Below are positions 7,926 through 15,813 of a stretch of 16,115 nucleotides of DNA, one piece after another. A program made the translations under genes and the position numbers. The stretch covers positions 1-16,115 of the forward strand of contig JAISWC010000012.1 in NCBI GenBank assembly GCA_031271245.1, written 5' to 3'. How positions within the stretch are numbered: the first letter of the stretch is position 1; the number at the start of each line of letters is the position of its first letter. This DNA is from Tannerella sp. (GTDB lineage: Bacteria > Bacteroidota > Bacteroidia > Bacteroidales > Tannerellaceae). The notes beneath the pieces were generated by a model. The model made no database searches and was not told where the DNA came from. It was given only the letters and a program-made list of their open reading frames with translations.

Positions 7926-7953
7926 CTTGATAAATAATTATATAATATGTAAA

Positions 7954-9762
7954 ATGAAAATAGTAGAGAAGAAAATGAAGTTTATATTATTGCTGCCGGT
8001 ACTTTTCATTGGCGTGGGACTTGGCGCACAGAACAGCGCCATCAAAGAAAACAGCGGAGTTGCCGCCGGCTTTCCGGAGCCGGTATCCGTTTACTGCAAC
8101 TGGGCGGCTTACGACGAACTGTCGGACAGTATCCGGCTGACGGAAGCGCTGGCCATGCGCGAGTTGAACGAAATCCTCCGCTTGCGTCGACAGGGCGTCC
8201 GCGTGGATTATTACCTGATGGACGCTTTCTGGTTCGAGCCGGACGGCGCTTACCGTACATGGCGTAAACCCGACTGGCCTGACGGTCCCGACCGCTGGCT
8301 GGAGGCCTGTAAAGCCAATCATCTCAAACCCGGCCTGTGGTTTTCCACCAACTGCCTGATTACGGGCACTGATGGCGAGCTGTTGAAAGCGGCGCCGGAA
8401 TGGGCTAATTCCCTGGCGCCCGATAAACGCCGTTATAGCCTCTTCGAAGGAGATTACTTCAATCACCTGATGGAAACGCTGCAACTCTATGCCGACAAAG
8501 GCGTCAAACTGTTCAAGTTCGATTTCACCGATTTCGGAGCCGCTACCGAAGAAGCCGGGAAGAAATGGACGGCCGGGGAAATCGTGAACAGGAATCAGCA
8601 GGCCTTTCTGCAGGCGATGAAGAAGTTCAGACACCGCAATCCGGATGTTGTCGTCATCGCGTACAACGGTTTCGGCGGCAATCAGGGGGGCACCGTCGTT
8701 CCGTTCCCGGAAACGATCGACACGCGCTGGCGCTGGCTGGAGATTTTCGACGCCCTGTACTGCGGCGATCCCCGCCTCTCCGACGTGCCGATGATGAACT
8801 TCTGGCGGTCGAAAGACCTCTATTCCGACCACATGGTGCGCCAGTACCTGTATAACGGCGTGCCGTTAGCGCGAATCGACAACTTCGCCTCGCTGCTGGG
8901 CCTCACCGGAACGTGCTATCATCGCGGCATCACGGCCTGGAAGGGTACCGTCGTCCTGTCGTACGCGCGCGGCGGATGGCTGAACAGCTATAACGGCAGC
9001 CTGGAATTGCTGAGCGACGCCGACGCGGCCTGGCTCGCCCGCGTACAGCAGACCTGGATGCCGCTGCAGCAGTTTGGGCATACGACCGTCTGGGGCGACG
9101 TCCCCGGAACGGGCCATCCGTACGGTTACAGGTCGGAAAATACGGAGGGCATCCTGTTCACGGCGGTCAATCCGGGACACATCGAGCGGGAAATCGACCT
9201 GCCGGCGGAGACGGTCGGACGTATCCTGTTTCATGACAGCGGCTTCCGACCGGCGATTCGGAACAACAAACTGCTGTTAGGCCCGGAACAGTTAGTCGTG
9301 ATCGGATTCGGAAAATATGCTTCCGGGCAATATGACCTGGGAACGGAGAACGACGTGATTATCCCGACGGAATCCAAACGTCTGGAAGCCGGGGTGAAGC
9401 GTATCGACGACCATTCGGCGCAGGTGTCGGTCCGTCCTCCGCGCGACGGTAATCTGCACGTGTTCTTCACCCAGTGTAATAAGAAGGGCGTTCCGGTACG
9501 TTCGTATGGAGGAACTCCGCCCGACGGGAGGCCACTGGACAAGCTCCTGACCCTCTCGGCGCGGCAGGGGAAGAAAACGATTCCCATCCGGATCGAATAC
9601 GGCAAGATAATCTGGAGCGGACTTTCGTGGGCGGCAGGCGAGATCGCCGCCGCGGACGTCAATCCGAATAAGCCGGTAGAAATCACGTGTACTGCCGAAA
9701 ACGGCGAATCGCAGTATTTCAAAATAGAGGTTTACGCCACAAATTTTTTATCAACAAATTAA
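7954..9762 (+). CDS. GH36-like (clan GH-D type) secreted glycosidase, probable alpha-galactosidase relative
   Basis: The start at ATG 7954 gives 602 residues. ATG 7975 (preceded by AGAGAAG) is equally plausible, while ATG 7873 overlaps the heptamer repeat and is rejected. The signal peptide is MKFILLLPVLFIGVGLGAQ, without a lipobox cysteine, so the product is probably periplasmic or secreted. A TIM-barrel region follows: VDYYLMDAFWFEPDG (Asp90), HLKPGLWFSTNC, and VKLFKFDFTDFG, where Asp190 in the K-F-D motif sits where clan-D enzymes carry the nucleophile. A downstream segment with CGDPRLSD (Asp272, Asp277) and SDHMVRQYLYNG is where the acid/base would be expected. The C-terminal ~200 residues look beta-rich. 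The clan-D assignment rests on motif shape only; substrate (galactose, or another sugar of similar geometry) is open. It is separated from the phosphoesterase by 75 bases. Confidence 0.65.
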   Translation: MKIVEKKMKFILLLPVLFIGVGLGAQNSAIKENSGVAAGFPEPVSVYCNWAAYDELSDSIRLTEALAMRELNEILRLRRQGVRVDYYLMDAFWFEPDGAYRTWRKPDWPDGPDRWLEACKANHLKPGLWFSTNCLITGTDGELLKAAPEWANSLAPDKRRYSLFEGDYFNHLMETLQLYADKGVKLFKFDFTDFGAATEEAGKKWTAGEIVNRNQQAFLQAMKKFRHRNPDVVVIAYNGFGGNQGGTVVPFPETIDTRWRWLEIFDALYCGDPRLSDVPMMNFWRSKDLYSDHMVRQYLYNGVPLARIDNFASLLGLTGTCYHRGITAWKGTVVLSYARGGWLNSYNGSLELLSDADAAWLARVQQTWMPLQQFGHTTVWGDVPGTGHPYGYRSENTEGILFTAVNPGHIEREIDLPAETVGRILFHDSGFRPAIRNNKLLLGPEQLVVIGFGKYASGQYDLGTENDVIIPTESKRLEAGVKRIDDHSAQVSVRPPRDGNLHVFFTQCNKKGVPVRSYGGTPPDGRPLDKLLTLSARQGKKTIPIRIEYGKIIWSGLSWAAGEIAAADVNPNKPVEITCTAENGESQYFKIEVYATNFLSTN

Positions 9763-9837
9763 AATATATGAAAAAGAAAATCGTGTTAATTCGCGGACAA
9801 AAAGAAATTACGTTGTAAAAATGAATATATCTAACGT

Positions 9838-11145
9838 ATGAACATGAATAGATTTATTACGACGGCAATGATTATTGCCGCTTATTGCGCCGGTACGCTA
9901 TCGGCGCAGGAGAGAACGAATAACGGCGGATTACCGCGTTTTGCCGTGATCTCCGATATTCATTTCGAAAACAACCGGGGCGAGGGCGCCAAAGTCAAAG
10001 TGCCCAGGGCGTTGAAAAACCTCCTTGGCAAAACGCCCCGTGTCGATGCTGTCTTTGTAGTCGGCGACCTTACCGAGCGTGGAAAAGCCGAAGAATATGA
10101 ACAGTTGGTTGCCGCTTTCGGCGACAGGAGCAATGTGCCGGAAGGCGTCGACGTATATTTTATGCTGGGATACAACCACGACGTCCACGCCGGGGAAAAC
10201 TGTTTGGAAAATTACCTGACCATCGTAGGTCAGCCGCTGTATCATTATGTTGAAATCAAAGGTTATCCGTTTATCGCCATCAGCGAATGGGGCGCTGACG
10301 CCGTCCGCAGCGATGAAGCCCGGCAGTTCCTGTCGGACAGGCTGGAGGACGCCGTCCGGAAATATCCCGGGAAACCGGTTTTCGTGTTCACGCATCTTCC
10401 GCCGCGGAACACCTGCTACGGGTCGTCGGAAAACGACGGAGATTTTGGTTCGAACGCGCTTTTGCCCGTGTTGAATCAATATCCGCAGGCGATTGTGTTT
10501 ACGGGACATACGCACTTCCCGCTGGGTGACCCGCGCTCGATTCATCAGGACAAATTTACCACTGTTAACGACGGCGGCACGGCATACAGCGAAGTGGAAC
10601 CCGGAGTGGTCGACATCGGCATCCATCCCGAAAATTACGAATACGTGACCGAAGGCGTCATTGTGAACGTGACGGCAGACAATGACGTCGAAATCGAACG
10701 CTGGGACACTTACCGCAACGAAGAAATCCTGCCGCGATGGCTCGTCGAAGCGCCTCACGACGGTAGCCGTTTCACGTACAAAAATCGCGACGGCTTTCCG
10801 GCGCCGGTATTCCCTCGCGGAACCCGGCCGACGGTAAAAAATACCGGCGGCAGCGCCGTAGCCGTCACCTTCCCGCAGGCTGCGGACAATGACGTTGTGC
10901 ATCATTACATAGTAGAAATAAAGGACGACAGACAGACGGTCGGGTCTTTCCGGATATTTTCGCAGTATTACCTGAGCAGCCACATGCCGAAACAGCTTAC
11001 CGTGAACTTCTCCGATCTGCCTGCGGGTAAAAAACTTACGGCGCAGGTGAAGGCGGTAGATTCTTACAACAATCAATCGGCGCCCGTCGTAAGCAAAACG
11101 TTCCGCATCCCCGCGTCGAAGAATAAGAATAGTGTAAATAAATAA
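9838..11145 (+). CDS. Secreted calcineurin-like metallophosphoesterase with C-terminal beta-sandwich
   Basis: 435 residues with a cleavable signal peptide (cut near TLSAQ-ERT). The two-metal phosphoesterase motifs occur in order: Asp40-x-His42 (ISDIHF), Gly76-Asp77 (VVGDLTERG), Asn113-His114-Asp115, His186 (FTHLPP) and Gly223-His224-x-His226 (FTGHTHF). The third motif reads GYNHD instead of the usual GNHD, one residue inserted before the metal-binding asparagine. After the catalytic domain (about 32-300) the last ~100 residues (about 335-430; VAVTFPQAADNDVVHHYIVE, LTAQVKAVDS) resemble a fibronectin-type-III sandwich, a layout used by exported phosphodiesterases and acid phosphatases. Its presence within the hydrolase run suggests that the target glycan carries a phosphate or phosphodiester, or that it acts on released sugar phosphates. 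This role is inference. The next gene begins nine bases after its stop. Confidence 0.9.
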   Translation: MNMNRFITTAMIIAAYCAGTLSAQERTNNGGLPRFAVISDIHFENNRGEGAKVKVPRALKNLLGKTPRVDAVFVVGDLTERGKAEEYEQLVAAFGDRSNVPEGVDVYFMLGYNHDVHAGENCLENYLTIVGQPLYHYVEIKGYPFIAISEWGADAVRSDEARQFLSDRLEDAVRKYPGKPVFVFTHLPPRNTCYGSSENDGDFGSNALLPVLNQYPQAIVFTGHTHFPLGDPRSIHQDKFTTVNDGGTAYSEVEPGVVDIGIHPENYEYVTEGVIVNVTADNDVEIERWDTYRNEEILPRWLVEAPHDGSRFTYKNRDGFPAPVFPRGTRPTVKNTGGSAVAVTFPQAADNDVVHHYIVEIKDDRQTVGSFRIFSQYYLSSHMPKQLTVNFSDLPAGKKLTAQVKAVDSYNNQSAPVVSKTFRIPASKNKNSVNK

Positions 11146-11154
11146 AATAGAATT

Positions 11155-11517
11155 ATGATAAAAAAAATGATTTTAAGCATTGCCATCACAGCGATGGCGA
11201 CATTGAACAGCACGACTGTTTATTCCCAGAAGGGAAAACAACCCGCTCAGAACATTACGGTGATGCAACTCGGGCAGGAAACGATTTATGCGATCTGTAC
11301 CGCCTTCCCGAAAGATAAACTCGAAATCTATTCGCTGTACCTGAACAGCGGAAAATCGACCGTCACATTGATCGGAGCCGAAGAAACTCAACTGAAATGG
11401 GCGCAACATCCCACCTGGAATGATTCCCGGTATACCCAGTTAGTAATTGATATTCCGGATTCGCTGTATGACAAACGTAAAAACGAATATGCCTGGGTGT
11501 TTAAAATAACTTTCTGA
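11155..11517 (+). CDS. Small secreted protein of unknown function
   Basis: 120 residues with an evident signal peptide (MIKKMILSIAITAMATLNST, cleavage probably near VYSQ), leaving a mature domain of about 95 residues. The mature part alternates short hydrophobic strands (ITVMQLGQETIYAICTAF, KSTVTLIGAE, YTQLVIDIP, YAWVFKITF), which suggests a compact beta-sandwich, possibly Ig-like or a carbohydrate-binding accessory module. No catalytic motif, lipobox or named family is recognised. It lies nine bases after the phosphoesterase and 34 bases before the GH106 gene, so it is part of the same transcription unit. The start is ATG 11155; ATG 11167 would shorten the signal peptide. Confidence 0.8.
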   Translation: MIKKMILSIAITAMATLNSTTVYSQKGKQPAQNITVMQLGQETIYAICTAFPKDKLEIYSLYLNSGKSTVTLIGAEETQLKWAQHPTWNDSRYTQLVIDIPDSLYDKRKNEYAWVFKITF

Positions 11518-11551
11518 AGTTCCGGAGAGTCCTTTATTAATTCGTCGCACA

Positions 11552-14500
11552 ATGAAAAAAAGTATACTATTATTTATTGTTCTTCCGGCGCTCCTGAGTT
11601 GCAGCCGGGACGTGCGCCATGATTCCGTCCTGTCGCAGGAGGAGGTGGAGCAGGGATTCGTTCGCCCGCCGGCCTCGGCGCGACCCCACACGTGGTGGCA
11701 CTGGATGAACGGGAATGTAACGAAGGAAGGCATCACTGCCGATCTGGAAGCGATGGCCGGCGCCGGTATCGGTGGCGCACAGATTTTCAATGTCACCGGA
11801 GATATCCCGCAAGGGCCTGTCCTGTTCAACAGCCCGGAATGGCTCGAAATGATAAAACATGCCGACGCCGAAGCCAAACGCCTGGGATTGGAACTGTGTA
11901 TCCATAACTGTGCAGGCTGGGCGAACAGCGGCGGGCCGTGGATTACGCCGGAACACGGCATGAAAACCGTGGTCACGAGCGAAACGCGGCTCAAAGGCCC
12001 GGCGCAGGTGACCGCCGCGCCGCCGCAACCCGAAACTTCGCAGGGTTTTTATCGCGACATCGCCTTGCTGGCCTTCCGTACGCCTGCTACGGACGACTCC
12101 GGCGGCCCGCTGATTGCCGGCCTGAAGGAGAAACTGTTCTACGAACGGCTCGACGTCCCGTATGAAATCCCCTCCGCCGTATCTCCGGAAATGATGATCC
12201 CGCAGGACGGCGTCGTCGATCTGACGGACAAACTGCTTGCCTCCGCCGGGACGCCAACTGCCTGGGAAGCGCCGGAAGGCGACTGGACTATCCTCCGGGT
12301 GGGTTATACGGCCAATGGCCGCAGGAATCATCCCGCACCGCCCGAAGGTGTCGGGCTGGAATGTGACAAGCTCAGCCACGAAGCCGTCAAGACGCACTGG
12401 GACGGACATATCGCCCGGATACTGGCAGCGCTTGGGAAGACGGACGGACCGGACAGGCAGGGACTGAACAATGTGCTGGTCGACAGCTACGAAGTCGGCG
12501 CGCAGAACTGGACGCAAGGGTTTGAAAAGGAATTTCAGGCGCGCTGCGGCTATTCGCTCCTCCGCTTCCTGCCCGTATTCACGGGGCGCATCGTGGAATC
12601 ACCTGAAGTGACGGAGCGCTTCATGTGGGATTTTAGGCGCGTGACGGCCGACCTGTTTGCCGAAAACTACGCGGAATATTTCGGGGAACTGGCGCACCGC
12701 TCCGGTCTGCTTTTTTCGGTGGAATGTTACGGAAACAGTCCGTCCGACGACATTCAGTACGGCAGTTACTGCGACATCCCCATGGGCGAGTTCTGGGTCG
12801 TCAGCGGCCACAGCGCGAACAGCGGCAACGCCCGACTGCCCGCCTCCGTAGCCCACGTATACGGCAAGAAAACAGTCGGTGCGGAAGCCTTCACATCCTC
12901 GTCCGAAGCCGGCAAATGGCTGAAAGACCCGTTCGACCTCAAGGCGCAGGGCGACGCGGTTTACTGCGACGGCGTCAACCGGATGATTTACCACCGCTAC
13001 GCCCACCAGCCCTGGACAGCTCCGGCGCGCTATCCGGGTATGACCATGGGGTCGCACGGCACGCACTTCGAACGCACGCTCACCTGGTGGAATCAAGGCC
13101 GGGAGTGGCTGCGCTATCAGGCGCGCTGTCAGTACCTGCTTCAGGAAGGACGTTTCGTGGCAGACGTGTTGCTTTATTGCGGAGAAAGCGCCCCGAACGG
13201 GCTGAAAGGTGTCCGGCTGCCGTACGGATACGATTACGACGGATGCGACACCCGCGCATTGAAAATGCTGAAAGTAAAGGATGGTCGCCTGGTATTGCCG
13301 TCGGGCATGAGTTACCGTATGCTGGTGTTGCCTAACGACCCGGTCATGTCGCCGGAGATACTGGAAATCCTCCGCCGGCTGGTTCGCGACGGGGCTGCGG
13401 TCGTCGGGAAAAACAAACCCGAACGCGCTCCGGGTCTGCGCGGTTATCCGGCATGTGACGCCAAAGTGAAACAATTGGCGGACGAAGTCTGGCCGGAGGT
13501 GATTTCAAACCGGTCGCCCGGTGAAGTATTGCAGTCGCTGGGCGTGCAGCCCGACTTCAACGCCGTCGAGACGGATATACTGAATTATATCCACCGTGAA
13601 ATCAGCGGAATGGATGTTTATTTCGTCGCCTGTTCGGATCGGAAAGGGGTGGAAACGGAATGTACATTTCGCATAAGCGGCAGGGCGCCCGAGTTCTGGC
13701 ATCCCGATACGGGCGAGATGGAAGATGCAGCTGTATATACGGAAAAAGACGGCCTGACAACCGTGCCGGTACGTTTCGGTCCGTCGGGTTCGGTCTTTGT
13801 CGTTTTCCGCAAGCCGGCCGCCGAAGACCATGCCGTAGCCGTGAGGTACGTCGCCGCCATTCGGGACACCCCGAAGTCCGCCGGCGACTTGCGGATTGTG
13901 AAGGCGGAATACGGATATTTTGCAGATGAGAGCATCTGGAACTGCGCGAATGTAACGGAGATTGTCCGCCGGGCGGTAGCCGGCGGACAGCGGGTCATTC
14001 ACGCCTCCAACGACCTTATGGGTGGAGACCCTGCCGCGGGTTACTACAAACAGTTGCGGATAGACTATCACGCCGGCGGTGCGGACAAACAGGTAAAAGT
14101 AATCGAGAACGAAAGTGCGATGCTGCCTGCGGATGCTGAAATCGTCAGAGCGTACTACGGTGTCATCGCTAATGTTCCGGAAAGTGAACCGTCGCCGCAG
14201 ACGGTGGACATTACGGCCAAAATAAAGGAACTCGCGAAGGATGGCGCTGTGGTGGCGATGGTAAACGACGCCCTGGCGGACGGTGAAAACCCGGCGCCCG
14301 GGTCAAGAAAGGAAGTCCGTGTAGCGTATCTGTACAACGGAGTGCGCGGCTGGGCGAAAGCGAATGAATACCGGATACTGAAGCTGCCGGCCGAATCCGG
14401 CGACGCCGTACCGGCGCCGCTCTATGAGCTGTACGCTGCGGAAGGCGGCCATCCGGAAATTAACGCCTGGAAAGCTGGCGTTTTCGAAGTAACGATGGCC

Positions 14501-15112
14501 TCCGGCAAGACGTTCAAAGCCGAAACCGGCAGTCTGCCGGACGTCATGGAACTCGGCGGCCCGTGGCGGCTGTCCTTCCCTCCCGATTGGGGCGCGCCGG
14601 CGCACGTGAGGCTCGACAAACTGATCTCCTGGACGGAACATCCGGATACCGGCGTGAAATATTTCTCGGGAACCGCCGCCTACGACAAAACCTTCCGCTG
14701 GGAAGCCCGGCCGGATACCGGTTTTCGTGTGATACTCGACCTGGGACGACTCAGCCATTTTGCGGAAGTTACGCTGAACGGCAAAACCTTCCCGACGCTT
14801 TGGAAACCGCCTTATTGCCTGGACATCACAGAGGCCGTTCGAACCGGCGAAAACACGTTGCTGGTAAAAATCACAAACCTGTGGCCGAACCGCTTGATTG
14901 GCGACGAACAGTTGCCCGACGATTGCGAATGGGACGGCTCCCACCTGAAAGAGTGGCCACAATGGGTGCTCGACGGCAAGTCAAGCCCGACCGGACGATA
15001 TACGTTCACTACCTGGCGCCACTGGCGCAAAGACGACGCCCTGCTACCGTCGGGACTGTTCGGCCCGGTACAGGTACGACAAGTGAAACGGATAAAAATA
15101 AAGTGTGGGTGA
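11552..15112 (+). CDS. GH106-type alpha-L-rhamnosidase lipoprotein
   Basis: 1186 residues. MKKSILLFIVLPALLSC is a clean lipoprotein signal (Cys17). The N-terminus of the mature protein carries the family hallmarks WWHWMNGNVTKEGITADLE (48-66), LCIHNCAGW (115-123) and GGPWITPE (127-134). Candidate catalytic carboxylates are Glu314 (VDSYEVGAQNWT) and Glu445 (VGAEAFTSS). Their separation of 131 matches that recalled for the pair assigned in Bacteroides thetaiotaomicron BT0986 (Glu461 and Glu593). Between the barrel and the C-terminal sandwich lie two ~80-residue related repeats (about 780-861 and 862-942). The C-terminal jelly-roll sugar-binding domain (about 1035-1175; LGRLSHFAEVTLNGKTF, PSGLFGPVQV) is complete. 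The family removes non-reducing alpha-L-rhamnose from pectic or other plant glycans. The stop codon is directly followed, in the same frame, by an unrelated relic. Confidence 0.92.
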   Translation: MKKSILLFIVLPALLSCSRDVRHDSVLSQEEVEQGFVRPPASARPHTWWHWMNGNVTKEGITADLEAMAGAGIGGAQIFNVTGDIPQGPVLFNSPEWLEMIKHADAEAKRLGLELCIHNCAGWANSGGPWITPEHGMKTVVTSETRLKGPAQVTAAPPQPETSQGFYRDIALLAFRTPATDDSGGPLIAGLKEKLFYERLDVPYEIPSAVSPEMMIPQDGVVDLTDKLLASAGTPTAWEAPEGDWTILRVGYTANGRRNHPAPPEGVGLECDKLSHEAVKTHWDGHIARILAALGKTDGPDRQGLNNVLVDSYEVGAQNWTQGFEKEFQARCGYSLLRFLPVFTGRIVESPEVTERFMWDFRRVTADLFAENYAEYFGELAHRSGLLFSVECYGNSPSDDIQYGSYCDIPMGEFWVVSGHSANSGNARLPASVAHVYGKKTVGAEAFTSSSEAGKWLKDPFDLKAQGDAVYCDGVNRMIYHRYAHQPWTAPARYPGMTMGSHGTHFERTLTWWNQGREWLRYQARCQYLLQEGRFVADVLLYCGESAPNGLKGVRLPYGYDYDGCDTRALKMLKVKDGRLVLPSGMSYRMLVLPNDPVMSPEILEILRRLVRDGAAVVGKNKPERAPGLRGYPACDAKVKQLADEVWPEVISNRSPGEVLQSLGVQPDFNAVETDILNYIHREISGMDVYFVACSDRKGVETECTFRISGRAPEFWHPDTGEMEDAAVYTEKDGLTTVPVRFGPSGSVFVVFRKPAAEDHAVAVRYVAAIRDTPKSAGDLRIVKAEYGYFADESIWNCANVTEIVRRAVAGGQRVIHASNDLMGGDPAAGYYKQLRIDYHAGGADKQVKVIENESAMLPADAEIVRAYYGVIANVPESEPSPQTVDITAKIKELAKDGAVVAMVNDALADGENPAPGSRKEVRVAYLYNGVRGWAKANEYRILKLPAESGDAVPAPLYELYAAEGGHPEINAWKAGVFEVTMASGKTFKAETGSLPDVMELGGPWRLSFPPDWGAPAHVRLDKLISWTEHPDTGVKYFSGTAAYDKTFRWEARPDTGFRVILDLGRLSHFAEVTLNGKTFPTLWKPPYCLDITEAVRTGENTLLVKITNLWPNRLIGDEQLPDDCEWDGSHLKEWPQWVLDGKSSPTGRYTFTTWRHWRKDDALLPSGLFGPVQVRQVKRIKIKCG

Positions 15113-15415
15113 TTGAACCGGACGAAGAGCGGCCTGACGGACGGCACGCTGAGCGCGGGAGGCATGCCCGGCATTGCCGGTAGCCGCCTGAAGGTGTTTC
15201 CCGACCTGCCGGGCGACGGCGTGTACTTCGTTAATGCCGACGGCGGGGAATACAAGGTGACCACACTGGTGGAAAACAAGCCTGCCCGTCTGATCGTGAT
15301 GCTGCCTTCGCTGCCTCCCGGCGCTTATACGCTGGAAGTACGCACCCATTATACCAGCAGCAACCCCGGCAAGTAACTCCGCAAGGCGCAATTTGCCAAA
15401 CCGCTGAACATCTAA
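15113..15415 (+). pseudogene. Relic of a DUF4469 (HU-like protein-associated Ig-fold) gene, 5'-truncated and nonsense-mutated
   Basis: The reading frame right after the GH106 stop encodes TKSGLTDGTLSAGG, GSRLKVFPDLPGDGVYFVN, PARLIVMLPSLPPGAYTLEV and RTHYTSSNPGK, the pattern of the DUF4469 C-terminal Ig-like domain attached to HU-like DNA-binding proteins in Bacteroidetes. It then meets TAA at 15374-15376, but continues in the same frame as LRKAQFAKPLNI before a second TAA at 15413-15415. That is exactly how DUF4469 domains end (GKLLKEPRT... type). A single base change from TTA (Leu) would produce the internal TAA. The N-terminal HU-like domain and a proper start codon are missing. The TTG at 15113 has no independent support. 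It is a broken gene end, probably left by an insertion or deletion at the PUL edge. The family call is from memory of the motif. Confidence 0.75.
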
Positions 15416-15427
15416 TGAGGTAGCGTG

Positions 15428-15512
15428 TCGAAGGAGCCTTCGAGTCCCTCTTGAAGGAACCTTCGACACTCCCTCGAAGGAGGCTTCGAGACACTCTCGA
15501 AAGAAGCTTCGA
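15428..15512. repeat. Array of four 16-bp near-palindromes with an exact 23-bp period
   Basis: TCGAAGGAGCCTTCGA (15428), TTGAAGGAACCTTCGA (15451), TCGAAGGAGGCTTCGA (15474) and TCGAAAGAAGCTTCGA (15497) start precisely 23 bases apart. They are separated by 7-base spacers, GTCCCTC, CACTCCC and GACACTC, with GTCCCCC following the last copy. Each unit is a dyad (TCGAAGG/CCTTCGA in the first copy), and 23 is not a multiple of three, so this is not a protein repeat. Possible roles are a protein-binding array, stacked hairpins at the end of the DUF4469 transcript, or a species-specific intergenic repeat. Confidence 0.93.
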
Positions 15513-15519
15513 GTCCCCC

Positions 15520-15787
15520 TCTAAAAAAGCCGGGGAAAAACCTTTTCACGGGACATTCAAAAGGGTGCGTGACAAAAACACAAATGAATTATCAACTTTA
15601 CAAAAACAATGTTTTACGCAGGAATCAACAAAATCTTTGTTTACACACTTTTTGATTCACAGGCAAATTGCTGTGGTCGGTTGTGTGTGATTCAAGGCTC
15701 AAAGATTTCATACGCCGGCGTCAACGGATGGAACAGTGCAACGGTACAAATATGGCTACTTGAAAATTAATTATTAATTATTTGTAT
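15520..15787. other. AT-rich spacer without a supported gene
   Basis: Apart from the palindrome array before it and the promoter element after it, I see no gene. The ORF that can be drawn through 15451-15690 is a translation of the array and AT-rich DNA and lacks coding character. One perfect 10-bp palindrome, ACGCCGGCGT, lies at 15712-15721. The base composition is clearly more AT-rich than in the PUL genes. Confidence 0.6.
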
Positions 15788-15795
15788 TACCTTTG
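15788..15795 (+). promoter_or_regulatory. Bacteroides-type -7 promoter element for the ATPase gene
   Basis: TACCTTTG matches the Bacteroidetes -7 consensus TAnnTTTG perfectly and is followed by C, in the usual position about 18 bases before the ATG at 15814. No TTTG sits at the ideal -33 position. A TTG at 15760-15762 is about 25 bases upstream, longer than the usual spacing, so the -33 element is weak. The sequence between is A/T-only over long stretches. Confidence 0.65.
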
Positions 15796-15813
15796 CAGAA
15801 AAAAAATAAAGAT

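Noticed and set aside
7873..7953. Upstream ATG start for the GH36-like protein
   Set aside because: It starts in the last heptamer repeat and encodes a non-conserved Cys/Arg-rich stretch in front of a good signal peptide.
9768..9818. 16-codon ORF (MKKKIVLIRGQKEITL) between the GH36-like and phosphoesterase genes
   Set aside because: It is short, has no signal or domain, and AT-rich gaps give such ORFs by chance. A leader peptide is possible but unsupported.
9931..11076. 381-codon minus-strand open frame within the phosphoesterase gene
   Set aside because: Antisense to all five metallophosphoesterase motifs; shadow frame.
12599..13474. 291-codon minus-strand frame and the overlapping 203-codon plus-strand frame within the GH106 gene
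   Set aside because: Both overlap conserved GH106 coding sequence and have no domain character.
15428..15519. CRISPR-like reading of the 23-bp periodic array
   Set aside because: Spacers are only 7 bases and partly similar, repeats are diverged palindromes, and no cas genes are visible.
15451..15690. 79-codon plus-strand ORF through the palindrome array
   Set aside because: Its N-terminal half is translated repeat DNA with a period that is not a multiple of three, and the rest is AT-rich non-coding sequence.
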